Shown here: positions 1 through 12,900 of the stretch, piece after piece
How positions within the stretch are numbered: the stretch's first letter is position 1
Layout: each line of letters opens with the position of its first letter
Notes under the pieces: model-generated
What the model saw: the letters and a program-made list of their open reading frames with translations, nothing else
Told to the model about the DNA's origin: nothing
The model's database searches: none
Program-made: the position numbers and the translations under genes
Origin: Archilochus colubris
Lineage: Eukaryota; Chordata; Aves; Apodiformes; Trochilidae
Assembly: GCA_023079485.1 (NCBI GenBank)
Contig: CM041090.1
Location: 31,708,874-31,772,873, forward strand
Length of the DNA: 64,000 bases
Direction of reading: 5' to 3'

Positions 1-125
1 CACATACATACTGAGGTTGACTTCCCAATCCATGGGGCTAGCATGTCTCAACATGGTTGTTACAGCATGAAAATCAGCAAATTCTGCTCATAGTTGTAAA
101 ATTCGCTAAAAAGAATAATTGAATA

Positions 126-1855
126 ATAGAATCATAGCATTGTTCAGGTTGGAAAAGACCTGCAAAATCATCGATCCAGCCTTTGACCTAATTCTACTAA
201 CCTAGCTCTGCTAAACCATGTTACTAAGCACCAAATCTACATGATTTTTAAACACATTCAGGGATGGTGATTCGACATTTCCCTGGGCAGATAGGTCCAG
301 CTCTTTATAACCCTTTCTCTGAAGAAGTTTTTTCCTAATATCCAACCGAAACTTCCCCTAAACCTCCCCTGGCACAACTTCAAGCCATGCCTTCTAGTCC
401 TGTCACTAGTTACTGGTGAGAAGGGACCTGATCCCTCCTTCTCTACAAACTTCTCTCAGGTAGTTGCAGAGAGTAATAAGCTCTCCCTTCAGTCTTCTGT
501 TCTTCAGAGTAAACAACCCCATTTCTCTCAACCACTCCTGATAAGACTTATGCTTGAGACCCTTCACCAGCTTTGTTGCCCTTCTCTAGACCTGCTCCAG
601 CATCTCCAAGTCCTTGTAGTGAGAGGCCCAGAACTGAACACAGTAGTCAAGGTGCAGCCACACCAGTGCCAAGTACAAGATAATCACTTCCCTATTCCTG
701 CTGGCCACATTGTTTCTGATACAAGCCAGGATGCTGTTGGCCTTCTTGGCCATCTGGGCACGCTGCTGGTTCAATTCAGTTCGCTGTCAATCAACACCCC
801 CAGGTCCTTTTCCTCTGGGCAGCTTTCCAGCCACTCTTCCCCAAGGCTGTAGTGTTGCATGGAGTTGTTGTGAGCTAAGTGCAGAACCAAACACAGCCTT
901 GTTGAACCTAATATAATTGGTCTCAATATGGCCTGTCCAAGTCCCTCTGTAGAGCCTTTCTACCCTTGAGCAAATCAACACTTCTGTCCAGCTTGGTGTC
1001 ATCTCCAAACTTACTGAGAGTGCGCTCTGTCCCCTCATTGAAATAATTGATAAACATGTTGAAAAGGAGCGACCCTAGTAATGAACCTTGGGATATATGC
1101 TTATCCAAGCCTTGGGCAGCCATCTTTTCCATGAGAATATTGTGAGGAACAGTGTTAAAGCCCAGGTAGACTACATCCACAGCCTTTCCTTCATCCAATA
1201 GGCGGATCACCTTGTCGTAGTAAGAGATCAGGTTTGTAAAGCAGCACCTTCCTTTCATGAATCCACTTTGACTGGGCCTGATCTCCTGTGTGACCTGCAT
1301 GTGCCACATGATGGCACTCAAGGTGATCTGTTTGATAACCTTCCATGGCACTGAGGTCATAGTGACAAGTCAATAATTCCCCACTTCCTCCTTTCAGCCC
1401 TTCTTGAAGATGGACGTCCCATTTGCCAACTTCCAGTCAACTGGGACCTTCCTAGTTAGCCAGGACTGCTGATAAATGATGGAGAGTGGCTTGGTGAGCA
1501 CATCTGCAAACTCAGTCAGCAGTCTAGAGTGTAACCCATGTGACCCTATAGACCAGTGGGTATATAAATGATCTATCAGTGCACTAAGCATTTCCTCTTA
1601 GATTACAGGTATCTATTCTGTTACCCATTCTTGTCTTTCAGCTCGGGGTGCTGGGTACCCAGAGAACAACCAGTCCAATTGTTAAAGACTGAGGCAAAGA
1701 AGACCTCTAGATGTCCCTTCCAGCCCCTAACATTCTATGATTCTGTAACCTTAGCCTTTTCCTCATCCCTGGTCACTATGTTTCCCCCTGCATCCAATAA
1801 ATATGAAGATTCTCTCTAGACGTCCTTTTGTTGTTAATATATTTATAGAAACATA
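126..1855 (-). mobile_element. CR1 LINE, 5'-truncated and decayed, antisense
   Basis: The + strand starts with the antisense of a CR1 3' end (AGAATCATAGCATTG, then GTTGGAAAAGACC) and runs on through typical CR1 antisense sequence. The - strand carries pieces of the CR1 reverse transcriptase in several broken frames: 923-1360 includes [17 protein letters not shown] and a FGDDTKL motif in place of the usual FADD-type catalytic box, 1394-1591 holds a more N-terminal part, and 586-774 a more C-terminal part. Frameshifts and stops separate these, so the copy is dead. Its 5' side ends near 1855, inside the region before the RT domain. A short opposite-oriented CR1 tail interrupts it at about 1703-1747. 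Confidence 0.92.
1703..1747 (+). mobile_element. Short CR1 3' tail nested in the antisense CR1
   Basis: The segment ends in CATTCTATGATTCTGT, the sense-orientation CR1 3' terminal repeat, preceded by GATGTCCCTTCCAGCC, the usual sequence just before it. Host CR1 antisense sequence continues on both sides (GACTGAGGCAAAGAAG before; CCTTTTCCTCATCC and CCCCCTGCATCCAATAAA after). This is best read as a severely 5'-truncated CR1 copy inserted into the older element, so it is the younger of the two. Confidence 0.75.
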
Positions 1856-2079
1856 AACACACTTTCTGGGGAGTTATAACCCCCTTGATGGGTCCTTTGT
1901 CTAGCTGTTTGACAGGAATAATACATATAGACTGCAGTTTTGCTTATTTCTGGCTCCAGTACCATTGTTGATTGTACTCTTGAGTATTTATTAAAATAGG
2001 TATTAGTAGGAACCACATTTCTTGGGAGCAACCTGATGTTAAATTGACTGGTGAGCCTCCAGGAGAAAATTCAGTATTT

Positions 2080-2510
2080 TTTTCAAGTGAAATAAGGCAA
2101 CCAGGTATCACTAATTGCCAGGTAGTGGGCATGAGCTTGTGTTAAGCCTACCTGTGCCTGATTAAGGCAGGCCCTAACTGCGCATGAGCAGGATTAGGGG
2201 GCCAATAAAAGGTGAGGCTTGAAGCACAGGCTTAGCTCATTCCTGAGCAAGCTAGCAGAGAGGCCAGCTGATTCCAGAGCAGTAGCACTGAGCCAGGCTA
2301 GTCAGCCCTGTGGGTAATAGACTCAGAGCACTATTTGTGAGTTTCTGCTGGAACACCTGTTTGGACCTTGCAGCGCCGTGGCATGAGAGAGGTTTGTCTT
2401 GCAGCATGCTCTGGGTGAAACTAAGATGCATGTGTATGAGGCTTTTCTAAAGCCTAAAAATGATGCGTGTTGGTGGTATAGATGAGAGCAATATCTTGTT
2501 ATTCCTATAA
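2080..2510 (+). repeat. LTR-like interspersed repeat block
   Basis: This block is more GC-rich than its flanks and contains a TATA-like CCAATAAAAGG near 2200, followed by a CAGAG/AGCC-rich segment, a layout reminiscent of a retroviral U3-R region. I could not fix the TG...CA ends or a target-site duplication, and no gag or pol homology is visible beside it. It may be a solo LTR of an avian endogenous retrovirus or another interspersed repeat. The family assignment is inference only. Confidence 0.33.
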
Positions 2511-3834
2511 TCATTGATTTTAATACTTACTTTCTTCCCCAGAGAGTCTTTTTTGTGCCCTTCTATCGCTACTGGGCTATTAAAAGCTCCCATAGTGAAC
2601 CATGGTCACTGTTGTTTATGACTTGTAGAGAGAACCTCTTCTGCTCTTGTGACTTTTTTCTCTTTGGAGCTATGGACTAAATTAAGTTTTTCTGTTAATA
2701 GTGACATAGGTGCCCTTTAGATCTTGCATGTGTAATCAGTGGAGAAACTATTAAAAAAGAACAAAGAAAACTTTATGAAAACTTGTTTTCTCATATAGCA
2801 CTCATCCATGTCTTATGCAATCTTTTCCCTGACCCTGCCAGCTTGGAGTACATATGATGAAATTATTCTTTTTTCTTTAAAATGAAGAAATAAACAGTTT
2901 GACAAATCTTAGCCTCCTGACTGTGTAAGTTGAGTTCAGAAGATGGAGAAAATGGAGCTGAAGAAATAAAACAAATTTTTAGGGTTCTTTTTTACTTCTG
3001 AAGTGTCTTCTTCACTGTGGCTTAAAGCAATAATTTTTAGATGTGATATGTAAAATATAAATCACAATTCATATTCTGAAACCAAGTAAATATATTTATC
3101 TTGGTCTATGCTACTGTTCCAAAAATAATATTTCAGTGAATGTACATTCATATTATGAATTTGTTAGGATGAAAGGGAGCAGTGAACAGTGGAAAAGTCC
3201 TATAAATTAACCTAGATGAATTCTGTTGCTTTCAAAAGTGTTGACAACCCAATTGATAGTAACCACAGGATCCTGGGGAGATTAGTGTACACAATTAAAT
3301 GTTGGGAACAGTGTATCCATGGGAACAGCTATTGCCTTCATATGATGGTATGCAAATTATTTCTGACTTTCAAGATCAAATTTCTTTCCCACCTTCACAG
3401 AAAGATATGTAAACAACTTAAGGGTTGTAGTATACAGTTTGGGACATGGCATTACATATTAAAGTTATTTTTATCTTACTGAAGCAAAGACTGTGCTATC
3501 TGTGTGGGGAAACACTCAACCATTAGATTTGTAGATTTAATCCTGCGTGTCAGCTGAACTGGGACCTTGGTGGAGCTACTCTCCTTTTTTTGTGGAAACA
3601 CTCATCATCTCCCTCAGTAGGAAGCAGTCAGAGGTTCAAAGGCCCATAATCAGGAGAGTGGAAGAAATTACAAAAGTTTGCTCACGTATTTTCAGTAAAT
3701 CAGAATAGCTTGAAATGTGGTAATATAAACATATTCACCTTTCACAACCTTGGTATACTTGAAACAAAGTTGAAATTAATGATATATTTTATTTTCTGCA
3801 CCAATTTTAATCTCAGCTTTTCAATTTATTTTAG

Positions 3835-3965
3835 GGAAGCAGATATTTAGCAGCAAAAATGAATTTAGGATCAGCACACTGAAGTTCCACCCTACAGAGT
3901 CAAATATCTTCATTTGTGGAGGGTTCAGCCCAGAAGTTAAAGCTTGGGACATAAGGACTTCTAAG
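3835..3965 (+). CDS. WDR25: WDR25 coding exon (WD40 blade), third from last intron side
   Basis: WDR25 is a WD40-repeat protein related to the splicing factor PRP17/CDC40; its own biochemical role is poorly defined. This 131-bp exon gives two bases of a split codon and then 43 residues. It includes [17 protein letters not shown] and ends with [10 protein letters not shown], the typical end of a WD blade (WD-type dipeptide as WD in AWDIR). The acceptor is TTTTAG at 3834 and the donor AAG|GTAATG at 3966, leaving phase 0. It joins in frame to the exon at 14825. The reading frame is the only open one across the exon. The preceding exon, holding the longer N-terminal part of the protein, lies before the window. 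Identity rests on family resemblance, on the matching downstream exons and on synteny with BEGAIN. Confidence 0.88.
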
Positions 3966-6900
3966 GTAATGGAATTGTTTTTTTCTTGTTTAGCATGTTT
4001 ACTAGGTTGGATGTGCTGAGTATAACTAAGCTGTTAGACATACTGGTCTCTCAGTATAGTGTTGTTCTGAAGTATTTTGCATTTGTCATTGATCAGTAAT
4101 GCGTTTGAAGCACGAAGAGGAACATTGTACACAACCCCCCCAGTTTTGTTTTATGTAAATATGAATGAGATATAGTTGAATTTAATAAAGCCAGTAGCTC
4201 CAAGACTGTGAAAAGGCTTCTGTGTACTGGGAAGCAGAACATTTGGCTTGTTCTTTTAGCTGTTATGTGTGGTCAGGATGTTATGTGCCTACACCTTTTG
4301 TATAGAAGCCTGGAGTAATTTTTACATTCCCAAAAGGCCGCAGAGAGGCATGGATAGCCTCTGCCTTTACTTTTTTCTGAACTGCACAGAGCAGCATCCT
4401 CCCAGCTGCCATTAAGAGCTCGGGTAAGACCAGAGCTCTACTCCACCAGTGGAAGTGCAAGGCAAGCTGACATCCTTGTGCTTGGAACGGGTCAGAGGGC
4501 AGCAGTGACTGTAAAATCAGTAGTTCTTTCTTTGCCTTTGAATTTCTATGTGGGTGGATCCCAATCATTGAAATTTGCCATCTGTTTGCTCTGGAGGGTG
4601 ACAGAAGGGATCTGAAAAAAACGATTGCTTATCCATACTCTGTCTGTGATTCTGGTGTACTAAAAATTAGTAATAATGTGAAACATGTAGGCAGAAGCAT
4701 TTCAGGTATGAGGGTTCTAACTTGAGAGCTCTGAAATAGTTACAGAATTTGCTCTATTAAGGAAACATAGTATTACTGTACATTAAAAATCCAATCCCTG
4801 TTCTACAGTTGTTCCTTTGGATTTGTCACTGATGTCTGAGAAAATATTTTGTGTAGAATCTATATAACAGGCTTCCGTCACATAAGTACGTTCTTAAAAA
4901 CATTCATAAGTACATATAAAGACTGTGAAGTCTGAGGCTGCTCTGAAATTAAATTTACTGTGAATTTCAGAGTTAGAGTGTCAGCTTGAAAACCTTTGTA
5001 AAAGGTCTGATGGGTTTTATTCTATCCATCATGCTTGTATAATGGCTAGTTTTCTTTGACAATATGAAGAGATATTCAAAGCACACTTCTATGATGGAAT
5101 CTTATTCTAGTTTTAGATTCCCAAAATTATAAATACTTATGAGGAAGAACACCTATGTAATTTTTAAAAAAGGTCTGAGATTTTCTATGGTAAGTCTTCT
5201 TCCCTCTCCCTGCCTTGCACTGGCATAGAGTATTCTGAGACAGTTGCTCATGGCTTCTTCTTGCCATGAATAGGTGAATATCAGCTGTGCATCATTACTG
5301 CAAAATAATTTGGTTACATCACAAACTCTCAGCCACAGAACAGGATATTGGTTAGGCCTGAATCATCAATATCAGTATCTCATGGCTGCTTTCAGTTTGG
5401 GGATTTTCATTGGATTCTTTAGGTATTCTGGGTTTCAGCTCATCTTGTAATTTTTATTCACAAGATAAAACCAGAATGCTTCATTTCCATCTTACACAGT
5501 TATGGCCGTATTTGTGGTTTTATAAAATGTCCTGGCAAATATTTTTAAATGTATCCAGTTCTTACAAGTGGCATTTGCTCTTGAATGCAATTGAGGTCTG
5601 TGGCCTCTTGCCACTTGAGTTTTGGATGCAGCAACCTAAATATCTTTCAAGTGGTTTAATCCTAATTCTTTACAAGATTTTCCTGTTTTGCTTTTTCTTT
5701 CAAGTGTGTTACCCTGCCATTCAGCTTGGAACAATGTGTGGGTGAACTAATGATTCTTCTTGTTCCCATCACCATACTCCTGGTAGCCTTTCTAAGCTTT
5801 GCAGCATATTTTGTCAATAGAGTGAGCACCCTAAATTAAGAGCTTGAATCTTATTACTCATTGCACATTGGAAAGGCAATTTCAGCATTCACTTGTAATT
5901 CAGTTTCAGAGGTCATCCTTTAAGATGTTGTCCTCTGTTTTAACAGGCTATCTATTTGCACATCTTAAATTTAACTATATAATTATATATCAGGAAGAGG
6001 GAATTTTTGTTGGAAAATCAAAACAAAGCATTAAACATCAGATATAGAGATAAGGACTAATAACCAAAATATTATACAATTACGCATACATATGTCGTGG
6101 CTGAAATGGGCTGCATTATGCCAGTGTGCCACTTTGGTGCTTTCTGTTGATGGAAAATTATATAGAATAGCTGATAGTGCTATTTTTCCAGATTATTACT
6201 TTTGAAATCTCACTTTAATTTTGATGGGCAACTAATTTTTAAGAGGAACATAAGTTGATGAGCATAAATTACTAATATTTATTCATTTATTGAAGATGGT
6301 ATTAAAAAAATTGATTTCCAAGTCCCAGAGAAGATGTATGAAGATAGGTTTGGGGCAACTTTCAGTTACTAAAATAATGAGAAATGTAGAGTAGGCTATT
6401 AATCAGAAAGGCAGGTGTAAAAAAAAAAAAAAAAGGATGAAAGACATTTATTGCTATCCCAGTTCTGTTGAGCAAATAGGGAAAATAATTTCAGATGTAG
6501 CATTGGGTATTGAGCAAGATAGAGAATGAAAGCACAATACCAGACTTAAAATGTTCAAGATGAGCAATATGTTTCAGAGACATGAATGTATGGAAAAGCT
6601 TGTTAATGGCTTAGTGAAATGTAGAGTATACAGGCATCACAAACTGCAGAGGCAAGTAATCAAATCCTGAAAAAGAAAAAAAAAAGGAATAAAAAATGCA
6701 GTTGAATAGCATGTAGAGTTTTATTATAGTGGTATTTACTTTTATTTGTGTTAAACCTGGTTTTCTCTCTTCAGCAGAGGGATTATTCTGGCAATATTAT
6801 ATTGCTCTCTAACAGACTGGTTGCATTTATGAAACATTTGGACAGTGTTTATAGGGACTTTTGAAAAGACTAGAAAACTTCAAGCAAGCTGCTGCATTTA

Positions 6901-9900
6901 AAAAAAAAAGTTTCTATTGTGTCAGCCAAGGAGAGAGCATCATATTGAACAGCTCCCATGGGATCTTTGGATTTTGGAGCTGAACTTAAAAAAATCCTGT
7001 AAAAAGTCCTTTAAATCGAATTGTGCAATAATATTGAGACCTTAAAGTAGTTATGCATTTTAGAAGAATTTCCTTTCTCTGAACTGTGGAATAATTTCTT
7101 AAGATGTTCAGCACAAGTCAGTTAAACTACACAGTCACTCTCCATTTTGAATGATCTGTATTAGTTTTTCAGACACAAACCAATATATCTTCTTATCATT
7201 TATTTTACCTTAAATTTTAATATTCCTTGAAATACCAAATAGAACAAAGGGTTGGGACATGTATCCTTTCAGCTCAGCAATAAGGACTTTATTGTGTTCA
7301 CAGAAGAAATTATGTATAACTAAGACTAAATTTTTTCCTTTTAATTTGAGCTTCTAAGCCTATGTATTTGTAATAACAGAATGAAACTACAACTGTAACT
7401 GTCTTGCACTGATAATATTTTTAAAGGAGCTGAAGTTCTTTATATCAGGAGTGAACTGCCAAACCAAATTAAGATTTATTTACACATCATCCAGGTGTAC
7501 ATAGTGTAAAGCAGAGATGCTATTAGCTTTGCTGCGAGGACATACAGCATTCAAGAACTGGCACCTGAATGTATTAATTTAAATTTTCTAAGTGTATCCA
7601 TATGATTATTTTTGTGGTTTGCATATTTTCCATTTATTTACATTCTGCTTTGATTGATGCAATTCTTAATATTTTGTAAGCATCTAGGAACTGTTTCTTT
7701 ATCGTGTGCATGCAGAAACACAAGGAACTCAAAAGGCAGGGAGATCACTAACATTTTTTTTTAACTCTGTTAAAAATAGAGGAATAATTTATTCAGCTGT
7801 TGGATGTATTCTGGTTTTGATATTTTGCCTGTTGATGTTCACAAGCTTTGTCTCACAAACCACTGAGGCACGCTGGAGGCTTGGCACAAGCTGTGTGCTG
7901 CAGCTCTCTGAGCAGCAAGTTCTGCCCAAGTGCCATGCAGTAATCTGGAGAGGGAATAAGTAGAAGGCCACAGGGCCATGACTCTGATCTTAAAGCAATA
8001 TCTGAAGCTCTGAGACCTTCAAAAATACAAATCCATGGCTTATGTTAAACAAGGAGGAAGAGGGCATCAAGTACTGGAGACTCAGTAGTTTAACTGACAC
8101 ACCCACAGAACAGACTTTCAAGAAAAAATTAATTACAGGTATAAGAATAAATGAAATTAGAAGAAGTTTGATCTGTGAAGCTTAGTGGATGGCATTCTAT
8201 GATTTTATACTTTGATAGAGCAGTTAGAGAAGCTGGAGAAGGCAGGCACTAACCTAAGTACAAGAGAAAAATAGATAAATGGAAGATTGCAAAGAAGGAA
8301 AATAACGAGGAGGCATTTAGTGAACTGCTTTAGGAACAGCTTCAAAATTTATTTTGAAAAATGTTGCTTACAAAAAAATATCATGCTAGCACAATCAATT
8401 AAAAAAAAGGAAGAGAATATCATGCAGGAAACAAAGCCATGACTTATTAGAAATTGGAAGAGTACAAATGAATACAAAGGTCCAGCCTTTTGGAATGAAT
8501 AATAAAATTTTTTCAGGACATAAGGAAGTTTTCAAAAATTATGAACACAAAGTCAGTCTGTTGGACTGGTAGATAAATTTAATGAAAACTTAGATTTGAA
8601 TATTTACACAAAATTCCCATTTTTTAAATTGAGATTTTGTAAGCTGTAGAACAAATTGCCTAGAAAAATGGTTGAAGCAGTTATTTTTAGCTTTTAAAAT
8701 GAGGCTAGAAATACATTGCAAAATGTTTATTATTACAGAGGCCGAAGCAGGTTAACAATGGTGGGTTTTCCCCCCATCTTTGATTATTACTGTGGATGAA
8801 ACATTGTTTAGCTACAAAATCGAAACCATCATCTATAGCTTTATGCTTAAAAAAATAATGGTAGAGATGTACTGTATTTTCTTGAGCTATTTCTCCATAC
8901 TTGATTTTATAAAGAAATAAGCCTAAGTCATTAAAGCACAGTTAAAAAACCCCATAAATTTAGAGTGCAAGTACAATGCATTTGTTTCCTTGGAAACATT
9001 CTGTTACAATTTCTTTCAGATGAGGTGCAGTCATTTTAAGTAGCATGTTTTTAGGAGATCTAATGAGTTTGTCTCTGGATAGCATATAAATATGAAAAAA
9101 GACTGTAGAAATTGGTGGAGCTACTTGCACTTTGGTTTCTATAGAAACAGCCAATACATTGCCATGTACTGCTGCTATTAGGAAGAACAATGTAATTAAA
9201 ATCAGATGATTTATTCAGTGCTTTAGAAAACTAAAGCTCTTCTTCTTGCAGTCAGAGAAATCCTTACTGAATCTATGGACAGAAAGTCCAAAGAAATATG
9301 CTGAGAGTACATTGGCATTTGTGTAATGGCATTATTTTTCAATGGTAACATCCATGAATCCACATTTTATGTGGCTGTAGCACATATGTGAGCAGCACTG
9401 CTGCGTTTATTTTGAAACTTCATGTGGAAATATCGGAGATGAAAATTGTAGACCTGTCTGCATACAATCTCTCTGGGAGCTGCTGCTTCTGTAGAGACTG
9501 AAATGAGCCAGGAGCAAAACATGCCTCCTTCTGGAGTGTGAGTATTTGAGTGACAAGCTGTTGGTGAACAGTGGTTCCAATTTCAGCCCATTTCCAGACA
9601 AAGTTTACACCCCCAGCAGCAGCCAGTATGTGTTTAAAAAAAATGAGCATGAAAGCACAGCACTCTTCATCAGAATTCCCAGCAGTGCTTCCCAGGGGCC
9701 TTTCCAACTTAAATTCTGAGGAGTTACTGCACCACAGGTAGTATCTCTGTCTTTCATGGATGTCTTTGAGTTTTTACACTGGGGAACTGGTTATTCTTGA
9801 TTTTTATTTATTTTTTATATGTGCAACATACCATCGTAAAGTATTAATCAACTTCAAAAGGCCTTGTATCTCTGTTTTGAAGTTGCTTTCTGGCAGTCTG

Positions 9901-12900
9901 GAACCTAAATTCTTATAATGGAAGAAGCCATTTACATTCTTAATGGCGCTCAGACCCATTCTTTCAAATTCCCCTTGGTAGTGTCATTCCTATACTGAAA
10001 ATTTCTTGATTATTGCTCCTTATAAAAAACCCCACTGTGTCTTGATGCTTCTTACTTGTTGCTTATGTAAAGATTTCACTTCTGAGACTATTTGAGATGG
10101 GAAGATAATTTTAAACAAAAAATCCGATTGGAAAATATTTTTTTTCTTCTAGTACATTGTTGGTGCTCTCTGTCACAAAATTTATGTGCCTTTTCAAGCA
10201 ATCTGAAAAACAGTGTATATCATTCACATCTAAAGTCTAATAGGTTAAAACCAGATTAAGATCAACCACTTACTCATTGTAATCTGTCTCCGTTTCCTTT
10301 TAGTTTGATCTCAGAAACCCTCCATAATCTTGAGCTGTGTCTGAAAACAGAGCAGTTACAAGCAGGAAAAAAACTTAAATAGAAAAGCAAAATAAGTTTT
10401 TTCAATAACATAAGGAGAAATACACCAGTCTTAAATTAAAATACTTCAAAGACCTAAAACTGTACCCTGCTTGATCTTCCTGTCTATGATATTGTCATGT
10501 GTTTTGATTGAAACTGTCATTTTACTTTTCAAATGGTGATAAGCTTGATTTATCATATGGTTGTGGTATTATTGTGAATGTATAGCTAAAAAGCAAATAG
10601 TCATCTGCCTCAACACCTTACCCTAAAGAACAGATCAACAGGAATAGCTAGTAGATAGCAATAGGCGATAAAAATGCTCCTATTTTGTGCAAAATAAGCT
10701 TTCTTTTAAGTTGAAATGTACTTTTTATTACTAGTATAGGCATAGCAGTGTTTCAAAGAGGAAACTTAAATCGGACCCCTAGTGCATTAATTACCCAACC
10801 TGCCAGCAGGGAGAATCAGTTTCATGCCAAAGCTCTCAAAAAAGGTAGGAGAACAAATGGAAGAAAGAACATACCATTTTACAGTCTGGAAACAATGGCC
10901 CTGACTGACCAAGGGTTTTTTTCATGACCATTCAGATTGCCAATAATCCTATTAGATTTTTCTTGAGACCTTATCTCCTAATGCTCAGGGCAATGACTAT
11001 AAAAGTGCATTTCTTTCTCATCACCTGCATAAAGCTGGAGGGGACTTTAGGAGGGTGCAGTGAACATAGGTTACAGGTCACCAGCACAGATCTTGGGTGA
11101 GCAGCAGCTGCTTATGAATTGACTGTGTGAAGGCTTTGAGCTTTCCGATGAACACAATAGCAGGCATTGCATGTGCTTTAGGCAGTGAAGTATTATAGAA
11201 CACTTATCTGAAATACATACCTTGAATTCAGCATCACAGCATGCTTTTCAAATCACCAGAACCATAAGAATCTGTTTGAAACTGATTTAATTTGCTTAAA
11301 TTACCTTTCTTGTTGAATGCCTGCAGCCATAAACTCATGCCTTAGTGAAGAAGCTTTATTATTATGTTGGATTGTGTTGACACCAGAAACTATTATGCTT
11401 CCCTTGAAATGATTCTTTTTATGTCCAGGAAATGCTTAGATTGAAGAAGTGGACTGTGGCTTTCCAATGCTTATGGGTGATAAATCCGCAAATAGAAAAA
11501 GAGACCAAGCGGTTATTAACCAACTAAAATCAGCTGGGTAGGAACACTGTTGCTTTCCCAAAGCAAGCTCCTCAGATATGTCAGGAATTGATAGGCTAAG
11601 GTGGAACAAAGCAGGTTTAATTATGAATATTTTTCTGAGCAGGGTTGTTGCAATTAGTTATTTTTGAAAGCTATCTTTATGGGGGAAGTAAAAAACTATG
11701 TATATCAAATTTCCAGCTGCAATTCAAATTATTAATGTGTTGTTCTTATTGTGGTTTGAAGATTAATCAGCATAGTTTTTCTGAGGTAGGCATCAAACAT
11801 ATAGAAAAAAGGTCTTTCATAACAATTTTTATAGACAGCTTTCTGTTGTAGAGCTAAGATACGAAGTTAATTTGGTTGTGTATCCTCTTGAATAACAGAA
11901 AAGCAAATATATTCAATGATGAGCAGTGAAAATGTTTAAATTGATAGTGGCAGTTTACGCAGGAGCCCAGCAGGATTTCAACAAAGATTGAAAGTATTTT
12001 CCTGTTACAACTTCACAATCTCTTCTTTTTCCATCCTGATGGGTGTGTGTTGCTCCAAAATATGTTAAAAAATATATCTTGGACCTAAAAAAGTAACAGT
12101 CCTGGACACAATATGTGTATGGAGATATACCTACATACATTTCACAAGATTTTTTTTTAGAAGCTTAATATGTCTGAGTTTGTTTCATCTTTAAAATAAG
12201 GAAATATTAAAGAATCACAACCTTGAATCACCATTTGGGAATTTATTAACTTTTATTGCTCCATATTGTTCTTCTTAGTTTCCTGCAGTAACTGGTCTTT
12301 GTTTCTGCCTCTCTTTCACTGTTACTACGTTTGTGCTTCTCTGTTCTCTGAGCTTCCTGACCTCCTGGTTGGGACTTGTGGCTTGGCACTTGAAGGTGCC
12401 TGCTGCTAAGTAGCTGCCTCCTGTAGGTTGCTGGGACAGAACAGCCTTTTGTGTCCCTTCCTCTCATACTTTTGTCTTTATAAAGTTTAATTGCTTTGTA
12501 TATTACACAGATTCCTAGGCTGAAAAATTTGATGAGAGCAAGTAACAGATTTGTATATTCAATATCTTAAAAATGCAGGCAGATTAATGAAAAGAGTGCC
12601 AGTTTTTTGGGGTGTGTGGGTTTACATCTCATTGATGTTATTAGAGTGTGTAGAATGCTTCCATGACCAATGTTCTTCATTGAACACAGCCTCACATTTC
12701 TGAACTGTACATTTCACAGAGCTTGAGAAAAGCACTTGGTGCAGCTTCTGCTGCCATCCTTCTACTTGCCAAGATCACAGGAAGCAGAGCTGGAAGAGAG
12801 TCCAGGAGATCAACCAGTATACCTCTCCCCTAGAGCAGGATCAGCTGATTCTCACCATTTCCAAACAGCTGTAGATTTTTGAGCTTGAGGCAAGAAATCA

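Larger units (their letters stand above)
1..3834 (+). other. WDR25: WDR25 intron, partial (upstream of first visible exon)
   Basis: This stretch precedes the first WDR25 exon in the window and ends in a polypyrimidine-containing acceptor (ATTTATTTTAG before 3835). I see no coding exon in it. It holds a long antisense CR1 LINE (about 126-1855), an LTR-like repeat block (about 2080-2510), and otherwise AT-rich unique-looking sequence. That it is an intron rather than intergenic is inferred from the phase-2 start of the exon at 3835, which needs an upstream exon. Confidence 0.75.

Noticed and set aside
923..1591. - strand ORFs taken as host genes
   Set aside because: Their translations are CR1 reverse transcriptase pieces with broken frames.
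8190..8205. CATTCTATGATTTTA as a CR1 3' end
   Set aside because: Only the terminal repeat matches; the upstream sequence has no CR1 resemblance.
9660..9720. CCAGGGGCCTTTCCAAC as an old sense CR1 tail
   Set aside because: The match is too short and lacks the terminal repeat.
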